This document shows, piece after piece, positions 1 through 6,526 of a stretch of 7,111 nucleotides of DNA (positions are counted from its first letter, which is position 1; each line of letters starts with the position of its first letter). Under the pieces are notes generated by a model. That model was not told where the DNA came from and did no database searches. It worked only from the letters and a program-made list of their open reading frames with translations. The DNA comes from Saprospiraceae bacterium (GTDB taxonomy: Bacteria > Bacteroidota > Bacteroidia > Chitinophagales > Saprospiraceae). The stretch lies in NCBI GenBank assembly GCA_013361075.1, contig JABWAJ010000293.1, positions 1 to 7,111 of the forward strand. The letters are read 5' to 3'. Both the position numbers and the translations under genes were made by a program.

Positions 1-1
1 C

Positions 2-1285
2 GCTTATCCGCACCAGTTATCGGGCGGGCAAAAACAGCGCGTAATGATCGCCATGGCACTTTCCTGTAAGCCCGATATCCTCATTGCCGATGAGCCAACA
101 ACAGCGCTCGATGTTACTGTACAACAAACCATTCTTTCGCTGCTCAGCGAATTGAAACACAAATACGGCCTCTCCATCATTTTTATCAGCCACGACCTTG
201 GAGTCATTGGCCGGATTGCCGACCGGGCTTTGGTGATGTACCGGGGAAAAATCGTCGAGCAGGGTACTGTCGATGAGCTTTTTCAACATCCGAAGCATCC
301 CTATACCAAAGGCCTGCTGGCCTGCCGCCCTCCATTGAATCGCCGAATGAGCCGCTTGCCGGTTGTGGAAGATTTCATGGAAGTAATCCCTTCCCCGGAT
401 GGCGCGCAACTGCTGGAAAAAACGGGCGCAGAGGAGCACCTGGCCTCTCTTACCCAGGACCTGAGCACCTACCAAACGCGCCAAACCCTGCTCCGGCAAC
501 AACCCGCTCTGCTTTCGGTAAAGAACCTGAGTGTCTGGTTTCCGGCATCAAAAAACTGGCTTGGGCAAACCCTTACCTGGATAAAAGCGGTGGATGATGT
601 CAGTTTTGAAGTCTTGCCCGGAGAGACACTCGGGTTGGTCGGCGAGTCCGGATGCGGAAAAACAACACTGGGGCGGGCGTTGCTGCGTTTGTTGCCCGCC
701 CGAAGCGGCCAGATTCTTTTTGATGGAAAAGACCTCTGCACTTTGGAAGAGGAACCCTTGCGTCGTATCCGGAAAGACATTCAGATCGTTTTTCAGGATC
801 CCTATGCTTCGCTCAATCCCCGGCTGACCATCGGACAAACCCTGATGGAGCCGTTAGTCCTGCATGGCATAGGCCATAGTGCTGCCGACCGGAAAGAACG
901 GGTTCTCGCATTGTTGCAATCCGTTCAGCTTGGGTCTGAATATTTTAACCGCTATCCACGGGAGTGTTCGGGCGGGCAACGGCAACGGGCAAGTATTGCG
1001 CGCGCGTTAGCCAGCGAACCCCGGTTTATTGTTTTTGATGAATCTGTCTCGGCACTTGATGTTTCCGTGCAGGCCCAGGTGCTGAACCTGCTCATGGCCT
1101 TGCGCGAAGCCAACGGCTTTACCTGTGTTTTTATCTCTCACGATCTTTCTGTCGTCAAGCTCATGAGCGACCGCCTTTTGGTCATGCACGAGGGGCAAAT
1201 TGTAGAATCCGGTGATGCCGAAGAGGTATATGCCCATCCAAAGGCCCAATACACCAAACAACTCATCGGGGCCATTCCAGGATAA
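2..1285 (+). CDS. Fused dual-ATPase subunit of an oligopeptide/dipeptide-type ABC importer (5' partial)
   Basis: The cytoplasmic ATP-hydrolysing subunit of a peptide-type ABC importer, with two nucleotide-binding domains in one chain, as in GsiA/YejF-like proteins. The reading frame is open from base 2, so the start, Walker A and Q-loop of domain 1 lie upstream; 427 codons remain and the ATG at base 44 is internal. Domain 1 shows the ABC signature LSGGQKQR (17-40), Walker B and D-loop (ILIADEPTTALD) and the switch histidine (FISHDLG), then the HPYTKGLL segment typical of the oligopeptide-transporter C-terminal extension. Domain 2 has Walker A GESGCGKTT (641-667), Q-loop QIVFQDP (782-802), signature CSGGQRQR (965-988), Walker B FIVFDES (1025-1045) and switch histidine (1139-1141), ending with a second HPKAQYTKQL motif. 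Oddities are Cys in place of the usual Leu/Phe before SGGQ, and DES instead of DEP. No permease or binding protein is visible, so the substrate is inferred from family only; nickel, glutathione or microcin-type cargo is possible. Confidence 0.95.
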   Translation, partial: AYPHQLSGGQKQRVMIAMALSCKPDILIADEPTTALDVTVQQTILSLLSELKHKYGLSIIFISHDLGVIGRIADRALVMYRGKIVEQGTVDELFQHPKHPYTKGLLACRPPLNRRMSRLPVVEDFMEVIPSPDGAQLLEKTGAEEHLASLTQDLSTYQTRQTLLRQQPALLSVKNLSVWFPASKNWLGQTLTWIKAVDDVSFEVLPGETLGLVGESGCGKTTLGRALLRLLPARSGQILFDGKDLCTLEEEPLRRIRKDIQIVFQDPYASLNPRLTIGQTLMEPLVLHGIGHSAADRKERVLALLQSVQLGSEYFNRYPRECSGGQRQRASIARALASEPRFIVFDESVSALDVSVQAQVLNLLMALREANGFTCVFISHDLSVVKLMSDRLLVMHEGQIVESGDAEEVYAHPKAQYTKQLIGAIPG

Positions 1286-1287
1286 GA

Positions 1288-1350
1288 GCAAGGAGGCAAA
1301 TTTTCAAAGGCTGGTTGTGTCGTTGCCCATTTGCAAATTTGCCTGCTTGC
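1288..1350. terminator. Long inverted repeat between convergent genes, probable bidirectional terminator
   Basis: The arms 1288-1303 and 1335-1350 pair over 16 positions with a single G-G mismatch (1293/1345); the core AGGCAAATTT / AAATTTGCCT is perfect. The 31-base loop can pair further (CAAA 1305-1308 with TTTG 1330-1333, and GG with CC around a bulge). The repeat begins 3 bases after the ABC ATPase stop and lies 11 bases beyond the stop of the convergent carboxypeptidase, the expected place for a terminator serving both strands. There is no strong T-run on either side (only TTT at 1354-1356 on the + strand), so the terminator role is inferred from position and symmetry. Confidence 0.6.
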
Positions 1351-1361
1351 CTGTTTAATAA

Positions 1362-3764
1362 TTACCGGGCCACACAAAATCTCCGTGCCGCAGTTTTTCT
1401 GCCATCGGCTTCGATCTGATAAAAATAGACTCCGCTTTCCCAGCCAGAAAGATCAATCCGCAAGGTTTGTTTGGGGGCCATGCCATTTATCGGTTGGTGC
1501 CAAACCTGCTGTCCCAACGCATTCAGCACAACAAGTTTTCCTGAATTGAATACCGCGTCATTGGCTTTTTCAATGGATACAAGTGTGTAATTTTGTGCAG
1601 GGTTGGGAAAGTTCTGCGCCATCCGGAATTGAGTGGCAGGCAATGACTGAACCGAAGTTAGCAAACTATCAGTGAGGAAAATTGATACATCATCAAAATA
1701 AAACCCGTCCCGGGTGTTAAATCCGTCCGAAATCAGTGAAAAAGCAACAGACAACTGGTCGCCTGGTTGAACGTAAGGCGTCAGGTCGATTTCTTCAGCT
1801 ACCCATTCCTGATTAAGGCCATCATAAACCGGTAAACCAACGCTTTGGAATTGCCCGCCGGTAGTGGTGTATTTTCCACAAAGCGGAATATAATCGCCGC
1901 CGTTGACCGAAATGAGTACCTGAGCATAGTCATAAGCCGGCTCTATATCCCAACGCGCCCTGAAAAACAAAAATGCCCGGTCAAAATCGGTGAGGGTGAG
2001 AGGGGTGCCCAGTTCAAGAAAACTCGATGCATTGTTGTCGTAATCTTGTGACGGAGAATCCGTTATGCTGGTCGGGAAAGAAAAATAAGATTCGCCCGTG
2101 AGTCCCCACTGGCCGGTGGCAGGTTCCCAGTTTCCGAGGGTATTGCTTTGGTCTTCAAAAACCGGCGGTGAGATCATGAAGAAACAGCGAATGGTATCCT
2201 GTTTGGCGTATTGGCCATTGTCGAGGGTCAGTAAAAAAAGGACTTCGTCTCCTTCTTTTAAATTGCTGCCGTCGAGGGTGTACGCGATGGCGTTTTCCAG
2301 GGTTTCATACGGAGCGGGTTGCAATACGCTGGGGCTTCCCGCAGCAATGATATTATCGCTGATGGGAGAAAGGGAAACGGTGAATGGGCCATCGGCCAGG
2401 CCATAGCGTTTGAGTTTGAAAGTAATTTCCCCTTCAACAGCCGTAAGTGCCGAACTATTGGTAGGTTTTAGTCTACCGTATCGGTGGGGGAGAGCAGCAG
2501 CAGTTAAGCTCATGAGCATGGTTGCTTTGCAATTCTCTATGATGCTCGAAACAGGTGGCCAGAACCCTTCAGTGCCCACTTCAGGCGTCATGGAATACGT
2601 GCGGGGCTTCAGGACAAATTCGCCGTACATCCAGTCGTCGGAATTCCCGTTTACAACATAGCCCACCGTTTCTGTTCCGGTGCCTGCCCGGAAATTATTT
2701 TGCAGCGTCATGGCTTCCGCAAAAGCGTCAAAAGTAACCGCTTCGGCCGTTGGGGTATCGGAATAGCCCCATGGATAAACTAAAAGGTTGCCGTAGGTAT
2801 GGTAATTCAGTGCGGTGATGAATTTGCGCTGGTAGCAAAAATCTCTTACGGCTTTTGTTTCTGGTTCTGAAAACGGGCCGGTGCCGCGATAAACTGATGA
2901 CGGTGGGGTGTAGGATGATCCAATATTGTCAAACCCCCACTGGTAGCCGTAGTTGCGGTTCAGGTCAACGCCGTAGGTGTTGTCGTAATTGAGTTTCCGG
3001 TTTTTGCGCCAAAGTCCCCCGCCGGCAGGATTGGTCAATTCATTGTAAATATAGCCATCGGGATTTACACAGGGAATAAAATACAATGCGGTATTGTTTA
3101 GCAAAAACTGAATTTCAGCATCTGTATCATAGTTTTCAAGCAGGTACCACATGAAAAAAATAAGTGCAGAAAGGCCTCCCGGCTCCCGTGCGTGGTGTAA
3201 TCCTGTATAGAGCACTTCTTTCTCCTGAGGCTCTACCGTATTGGGATTGTCGGTAATGCGAAGCCAGTAAATGGGGCGTCCTTCTACACTCTGGCCATTT
3301 TCGATCGGCGCTTTTACACTAACAAGCTGCGGGTATCGGGCTGCCATGCTGTCTAAAATGTCCAGCATTTCCTGATACGTAAAATAGCCGGCCATGGAAC
3401 CGAGGGCAAACTGCGATGGCGTTTCATAAGGGTAGCGTTCCTGAGCACCGGGGCACTCATTTGGTGGGTTTCGGGAGTTAATGGACTCATTTTGAGCGAT
3501 GTAATGTGCCTGCACATCTTCAATCAACACTTCTGTCTGAAACCCGGCTGCCCGGATATGAGCCAATTCTTCTGCTGAGAAGTCGCTGATGAAAAAACGA
3601 CCGATGGCAAGTTCGCCATGAGTAACATCAATTCCCAGTCGTGCCAATTGGAATACATTGCGCTCGTTTAACAATATTTTTACCCGCGAATAAGCCGCCT
3701 GCTGCGAAAAAACTGGCAAACAGCTGAGGTAGAAAAAGAAGAAAAGTAAAGTTGCTTTTTTCAT
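1362..3764 (-). CDS. Secreted M14 zinc carboxypeptidase with T9SS sorting domain
   Basis: An 800-residue exported metallocarboxypeptidase that should remove C-terminal residues from peptides outside the cell. A signal peptide (MKKATLLFFFFYLSCLPVFS|QQ) is followed by a prodomain-like segment (about 25-120) and the M14 catalytic domain (about 125-425). Zinc ligands are H191 and E194 (HHARE) and H322 (NYHTYG); N269-R270 (DLNRNYG) bind the substrate carboxylate, and E395 (TPEVG) is the general base, so the site looks complete. Residues 533-697 form a beta-sandwich-like region resembling MAM or M6-peptidase accessory domains (LTPYV, GFYFDDVS). The T9SS sorting domain runs from about 718 (NFPNPAQN) to the end (GVYFYQ). 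The frame stays open upstream to an ATG at 3867-3869, but the start at 3764 is chosen because it gives a clean signal peptide and lies downstream of a good promoter match (3845-3852). It is convergent with the ABC gene and divergent from the lysyl oxidase. Substrate preference cannot be read; catalytic family assignment is firm. Confidence 0.95.
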   Translation of the reverse strand: MKKATLLFFFFYLSCLPVFSQQAAYSRVKILLNERNVFQLARLGIDVTHGELAIGRFFISDFSAEELAHIRAAGFQTEVLIEDVQAHYIAQNESINSRNPPNECPGAQERYPYETPSQFALGSMAGYFTYQEMLDILDSMAARYPQLVSVKAPIENGQSVEGRPIYWLRITDNPNTVEPQEKEVLYTGLHHAREPGGLSALIFFMWYLLENYDTDAEIQFLLNNTALYFIPCVNPDGYIYNELTNPAGGGLWRKNRKLNYDNTYGVDLNRNYGYQWGFDNIGSSYTPPSSVYRGTGPFSEPETKAVRDFCYQRKFITALNYHTYGNLLVYPWGYSDTPTAEAVTFDAFAEAMTLQNNFRAGTGTETVGYVVNGNSDDWMYGEFVLKPRTYSMTPEVGTEGFWPPVSSIIENCKATMLMSLTAAALPHRYGRLKPTNSSALTAVEGEITFKLKRYGLADGPFTVSLSPISDNIIAAGSPSVLQPAPYETLENAIAYTLDGSNLKEGDEVLFLLTLDNGQYAKQDTIRCFFMISPPVFEDQSNTLGNWEPATGQWGLTGESYFSFPTSITDSPSQDYDNNASSFLELGTPLTLTDFDRAFLFFRARWDIEPAYDYAQVLISVNGGDYIPLCGKYTTTGGQFQSVGLPVYDGLNQEWVAEEIDLTPYVQPGDQLSVAFSLISDGFNTRDGFYFDDVSIFLTDSLLTSVQSLPATQFRMAQNFPNPAQNYTLVSIEKANDAVFNSGKLVVLNALGQQVWHQPINGMAPKQTLRIDLSGWESGVYFYQIEADGRKTAARRFCVAR

Positions 3765-3844
3765 GAGTTTAGCTGATTTGAATACATGGACACAGAGCGT
3801 TGGTTGTCTGGCTACGGATTCACACCCCGTATCTGATCGTGGAG

Positions 3845-3877
3845 CAAAGATAATAACCTGACTCATCAATGTTTCAA
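3845..3877 (-). promoter_or_regulatory. Candidate Bacteroidota-type promoter for the carboxypeptidase
   Basis: On the minus strand, TATCTTTG (3852 down to 3845) is an exact match to the TAnnTTTG -7 element used by the Bacteroidota primary sigma factor. A TTG (3877-3875) lies 22 bases upstream, within the loose -33 spacing reported for the phylum. Transcription would begin near 3838, leaving a leader of roughly 75 bases. That leader contains a small hairpin (TACGG 3813-3817 with CCGTA 3827-3831). The position excludes the upstream ATG at 3869 as the translation start. The -33 part is weak evidence. Confidence 0.55.
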
Positions 3878-3923
3878 TGTGGAGATTTTCTGTCAGCCAA
3901 CATTCAAAAAGTGGCTTATGCTG

Positions 3924-3951
3924 TTGGGGTTATCAGAAATATGTAACTTTC
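3924..3951 (+). promoter_or_regulatory. Candidate promoter for the lysyl oxidase gene
   Basis: TAACTTTC (3944-3951) matches the TAnnTTTG -7 element except for the last base. TTG (3924-3926) stands 17 bases upstream as a possible -33 element. Transcription would start near 3958, giving a leader of about 20 bases before the ATG at 3979. No Shine-Dalgarno sequence is seen in the A/T-rich leader, which is normal for this phylum. This candidate and the minus-strand one lie about 90 bases apart, so one regulator could reach both. Confidence 0.45.
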
Positions 3952-3978
3952 GCCTCAACTTTTAACTAATTTATACTC

Positions 3979-6393
3979 ATGATAAAACAATACCTCCTAA
4001 GCGCTTTTGCCGGTTTCTGTTTTATTGCGGCGGCTCCTGTAACAGCCAGCGCACAACCGGCTTGTCCTGATGGGCAGTCTTCCATCATTGTCAGCATTAG
4101 AACAGATGGTTACGGTTACGAAATATCATGGTCGGTAGTTGGGGCTTCAGGCACCGTTTACCACCAGGTTAATCCACAAACTTACGCCAACAATACCCTC
4201 TATCAGACCCAGGTTTGTGTGCCGGCTGAGGAGTGTGTGACCATCAATATCCGTGATACTTATGGCGATGGCATTTTAGCTCCCGGATATTTCAACATCA
4301 CCGTAAACGGCGAACTGATAGCCAGTGGCGGAACCAATTACAATTACTCATTTGTGACAACATCCGGATGTACGGACGGACAAATCTGCAATCTCGCAGA
4401 TACCATAACCGAAGGTATCCATCAGACTGCATTTGATGAACACTGGTATGTATTCATTCCGGATTCAACGGGTTCTTATCTGGTTTCTACCTGTGAACTG
4501 GCTGACTGTGACACCAAAATCTGGATTTACGATCAATGCCCGGCGAATGGAGGCGCAGATGACAATACAGGCACCGTTTTTTATGACGACGATAAAGGTG
4601 GCTGTGCTCCCCAGGCAACTCTGACCGGGTATTTCGAAGCAGGCCAGGTGTATTACATCCGGATTGGCGACAACGAAAACAACTGCGCTGACACCCTATC
4701 GTGGGAAGTGCAGTACCTCGGGCCGATCATTGGTTGTATGGATCCTAATTCCTGTAATTTCAACCCATTGGCATCCGTAGATGATGGTTCCTGCTTGCCG
4801 CAAACGCATCCGGACTGTCCGGAGGGGCCGGACTTGCTGGTGCACCAGCAAACCCTGGCAAACAGCATTTACCTGACAACAATCAATTCTACCGACCCGT
4901 GCTTAGTTGCTGAAGGGTGCCTTCGCGGCTACGGCCAGCGGGACATCATCCGCTTCTCTACCCGGATTGACAACATTGGGCAGGAAGATTATTTCATTGG
5001 TGTTCCTTCTCTGGGCAATACACAATTTACCTTCGACAACTGCCACAACCATTTTCATTACGATGGCTATGCCGAATATTTGCTTTTTGACAACGAAGGC
5101 AATTCCAACCCGGTAGGTTATAAAAATGGTTTTTGCGTCCTCGATTTATTCTGCCCCAACGGTGGCCTCGCCAAATATGGCTGTGGCAATATGGGCATTT
5201 CGGTTGGCTGCGCCGATGAATACAGCTCCGGTCTGCCCTGCCAATGGATAGACGTAACGGATACCCCGGATGGCACTTATCTTTTCGTTACCCGCGTAAA
5301 CTGGGACAATGCGCCCGATGCACTGGGCCGACTGGAAAAAGATACCCTCAATAACTGGGCGCAGGTGTGCATTACTTTAGATCGCTCATCCGGCACCCTG
5401 CAAATGAGCGTGGATCCCAACTGTGCGCCTTTTGTTGATTGTGCAGGAACGGTTTATGGCAATGCCCGTCCGGACTGCAATGGCGACTGCAACGGGACGG
5501 CTCTGCGCGGTGACCTCAATGCCAACGGCGTTCAGGAAATCATCGACGCAGAGGATTATGTAGAAGCCATCCTGGCCGACGATATCGAAGCAGCTCCCTG
5601 TAATGACCTTAACGGCGATGGGGAAATTACTGTTTTTGACGCCTCCCTGCTGGCCAGTTGCATCAATTACGGAACAGGTCACTTCCACACAGGTACGGGA
5701 GCGCACAACCACTGCAATTTCCCTTATGGTGTGACCAACCCCAACGATACGGTTGCGTTCAGCATCATTGCTGCAGATTTTGAAGAAGGTTATATAGACA
5801 TTGGCATCCGCAACCCGCAATCGCGCATCAACGCTTACCAGTTCCAGTTGGAAGGCGCCATGATTATGGATGTGGAAAATTTAGTTGACCCGGCGGTTTA
5901 TCCCATTGCACCGCATGCCAACATTGCAGAGGCCATGGTGATCGGTATTTCTTACCAGGATTCAATGATCAATAAGTCGGGAGACGTACAGCCGTTGTGC
6001 CGGATTCACCTGTTTGACATTACAGCTGACACGATCTGCATCAAGCAGGTGATCTCAGCCGTGAACAGCAACCAGGAGCAGGCTTATTCCTTCGTAGAAG
6101 GTGATTGCATCGCAGCACCCATTGTGGCTACTTATGAGCCGCAAACGCAAATTTCGGTTCAGATTCAGCCGAACCCAAGCTCGGGCAATGCACTGCTGCG
6201 TTTCGACAACCCCAACCGGCAAAATTTCCGGCTGTACATCACCGATGCAAGTGGTCGGGTGGTCGCTCAATATGATTCAATCAGTGGCAATGAAATTACC
6301 CTGAATGCGGCGAACCTCCCGGACGGCGTTTACGCTTACCGCCTTGTTGGTGAAACAGCGAATGCTGCAGGACGCTGGGTAATCCAGCGCTGA
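3979..6393 (+). CDS. Secreted multidomain lysyl oxidase with dockerin-like pair and T9SS sorting domain
   Basis: An 804-residue exported protein built around a lysyl oxidase (copper amine oxidase that turns peptidyl lysine into allysine). Signal peptide 1-25 (TASA|QP); a disulfide-bearing beta domain of a type common in Bacteroidota at about 29-131 (DTYGDG at 93-98); a PPC-like beta domain at about 131-246; a GCMDPNSCNFNP..DDGSC module at 252-272; the LOX domain at about 284-470. In the LOX domain, H356, H358 and H360 (CHNHFH) match the copper ligands of human LOX. K382 (GYKNGFC) and Y415 (GCADEY) match the two residues that form the lysine tyrosylquinone cofactor, and CQWIDVTD is the family hallmark. 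Nine cysteines fit the LOX disulfide framework. Then come a CNGDCNG segment, a dockerin-like pair of calcium loops (512-523 and 543-554), a cohesin-like region (about 590-713) and a T9SS domain (about 725-804; QPNPSSG, GVYAYR). The LOX propeptide of animals is absent. The family call is strong; substrate and crosslinking role are unknown. Confidence 0.93.
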   Translation: MIKQYLLSAFAGFCFIAAAPVTASAQPACPDGQSSIIVSIRTDGYGYEISWSVVGASGTVYHQVNPQTYANNTLYQTQVCVPAEECVTINIRDTYGDGILAPGYFNITVNGELIASGGTNYNYSFVTTSGCTDGQICNLADTITEGIHQTAFDEHWYVFIPDSTGSYLVSTCELADCDTKIWIYDQCPANGGADDNTGTVFYDDDKGGCAPQATLTGYFEAGQVYYIRIGDNENNCADTLSWEVQYLGPIIGCMDPNSCNFNPLASVDDGSCLPQTHPDCPEGPDLLVHQQTLANSIYLTTINSTDPCLVAEGCLRGYGQRDIIRFSTRIDNIGQEDYFIGVPSLGNTQFTFDNCHNHFHYDGYAEYLLFDNEGNSNPVGYKNGFCVLDLFCPNGGLAKYGCGNMGISVGCADEYSSGLPCQWIDVTDTPDGTYLFVTRVNWDNAPDALGRLEKDTLNNWAQVCITLDRSSGTLQMSVDPNCAPFVDCAGTVYGNARPDCNGDCNGTALRGDLNANGVQEIIDAEDYVEAILADDIEAAPCNDLNGDGEITVFDASLLASCINYGTGHFHTGTGAHNHCNFPYGVTNPNDTVAFSIIAADFEEGYIDIGIRNPQSRINAYQFQLEGAMIMDVENLVDPAVYPIAPHANIAEAMVIGISYQDSMINKSGDVQPLCRIHLFDITADTICIKQVISAVNSNQEQAYSFVEGDCIAAPIVATYEPQTQISVQIQPNPSSGNALLRFDNPNRQNFRLYITDASGRVVAQYDSISGNEITLNAANLPDGVYAYRLVGETANAAGRWVIQR
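5509..5664 (+). other. Dockerin-like calcium-binding repeat pair within the lysyl oxidase protein
   Basis: Residues 511-562 of the lysyl oxidase protein hold two EF-hand-type loops. The first has D512, N514, N516 and D523 at loop positions 1, 3, 5 and 12; the second has D543, N545, D547 and D554 at the same positions. The spacing and the following hydrophobic helix (DYVEAIL, DASLLAS) match type I dockerins. A beta-rich cohesin-like stretch follows directly on the same chain. Outside cellulosomes such pairs usually act as structural modules or in protein-protein contacts; which applies here cannot be told. Confidence 0.75.
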
Positions 6394-6407
6394 TCCTCAT
6401 AAGCGCG

Positions 6408-6480
6408 ACATGAGCCATTTCGAATTTGCCTAAAAAATAACTCAGAGGGGTTATTTAAAAAAATTCGGAATGGCTCATGT
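6408..6480. terminator. Near-perfect 73-base palindrome, possible terminator or small repeat element
   Basis: The arms 6408-6427 and 6461-6480 pair over 20 positions with only one G-U wobble (6420/6468). Inside, 6435-6443 and 6448-6456 form a second stem of 9 pairs with one G-U wobble, capped by the four-base loop AGAG (6444-6447). It starts 15 bases after the lysyl oxidase stop, so transcript termination or 3'-end protection is the simplest role. The nearest T-run on the + strand (6498-6502) is 18 bases away, so it is not a classical intrinsic terminator. Read on the minus strand, the inner stem is followed by a T-run (complement of 6432-6437), but no minus-strand gene ends here. A 7-base direct repeat, CTCATAA, flanks it at 6396-6402 and 6484-6490. 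Confidence 0.6.
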
Positions 6481-6526
6481 TGTCTCATAAAAACAACTTT
6501 TTAGTTCATACTTTATAGCTCAACCA

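Noticed and set aside
17..502. 161-residue minus-strand open frame over the first ABC domain
   Set aside because: It lies antisense to a firmly identified ABC ATPase with intact motifs and shows no recognisable domain or signal; it is a coding shadow.
1331..1549. 72-residue plus-strand open frame overlapping the intergenic repeat and the carboxypeptidase 3' end
   Set aside because: It starts inside the terminator hairpin and runs antisense to the T9SS sorting domain; composition looks like a shadow.
3705..3764. Possible lipoprotein signal in the carboxypeptidase (Cys15 after YLS)
   Set aside because: The lipobox would be poor and would lie inside the hydrophobic core; cleavage at VFS|QQ is the typical signal peptidase I pattern in this phylum and suits a T9SS cargo.
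3765..3838. Possible riboswitch in the carboxypeptidase leader
   Set aside because: Only one five-pair hairpin (3813-3831) is visible; no conserved core of any known riboswitch class was recognised.
4809..4823. Near-palindrome around TCCGGACTGTCCGGA
   Set aside because: It lies inside coding sequence upstream of the LOX domain; a single 15-base near-palindrome is expected by chance and has no regulatory context.
5470..5500. Short tandem-like repeat GACTGCAA(T/C)GG within the lysyl oxidase gene
   Set aside because: It encodes the CNGDCNG segment, a common cysteine-rich linker in Bacteroidota secreted proteins, and has only two units.
5386..5820. 144-residue minus-strand open frame under the dockerin-like region
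   Set aside because: Antisense to the conserved calcium-binding loops of the lysyl oxidase protein; no domain recognised and no promoter or start context.
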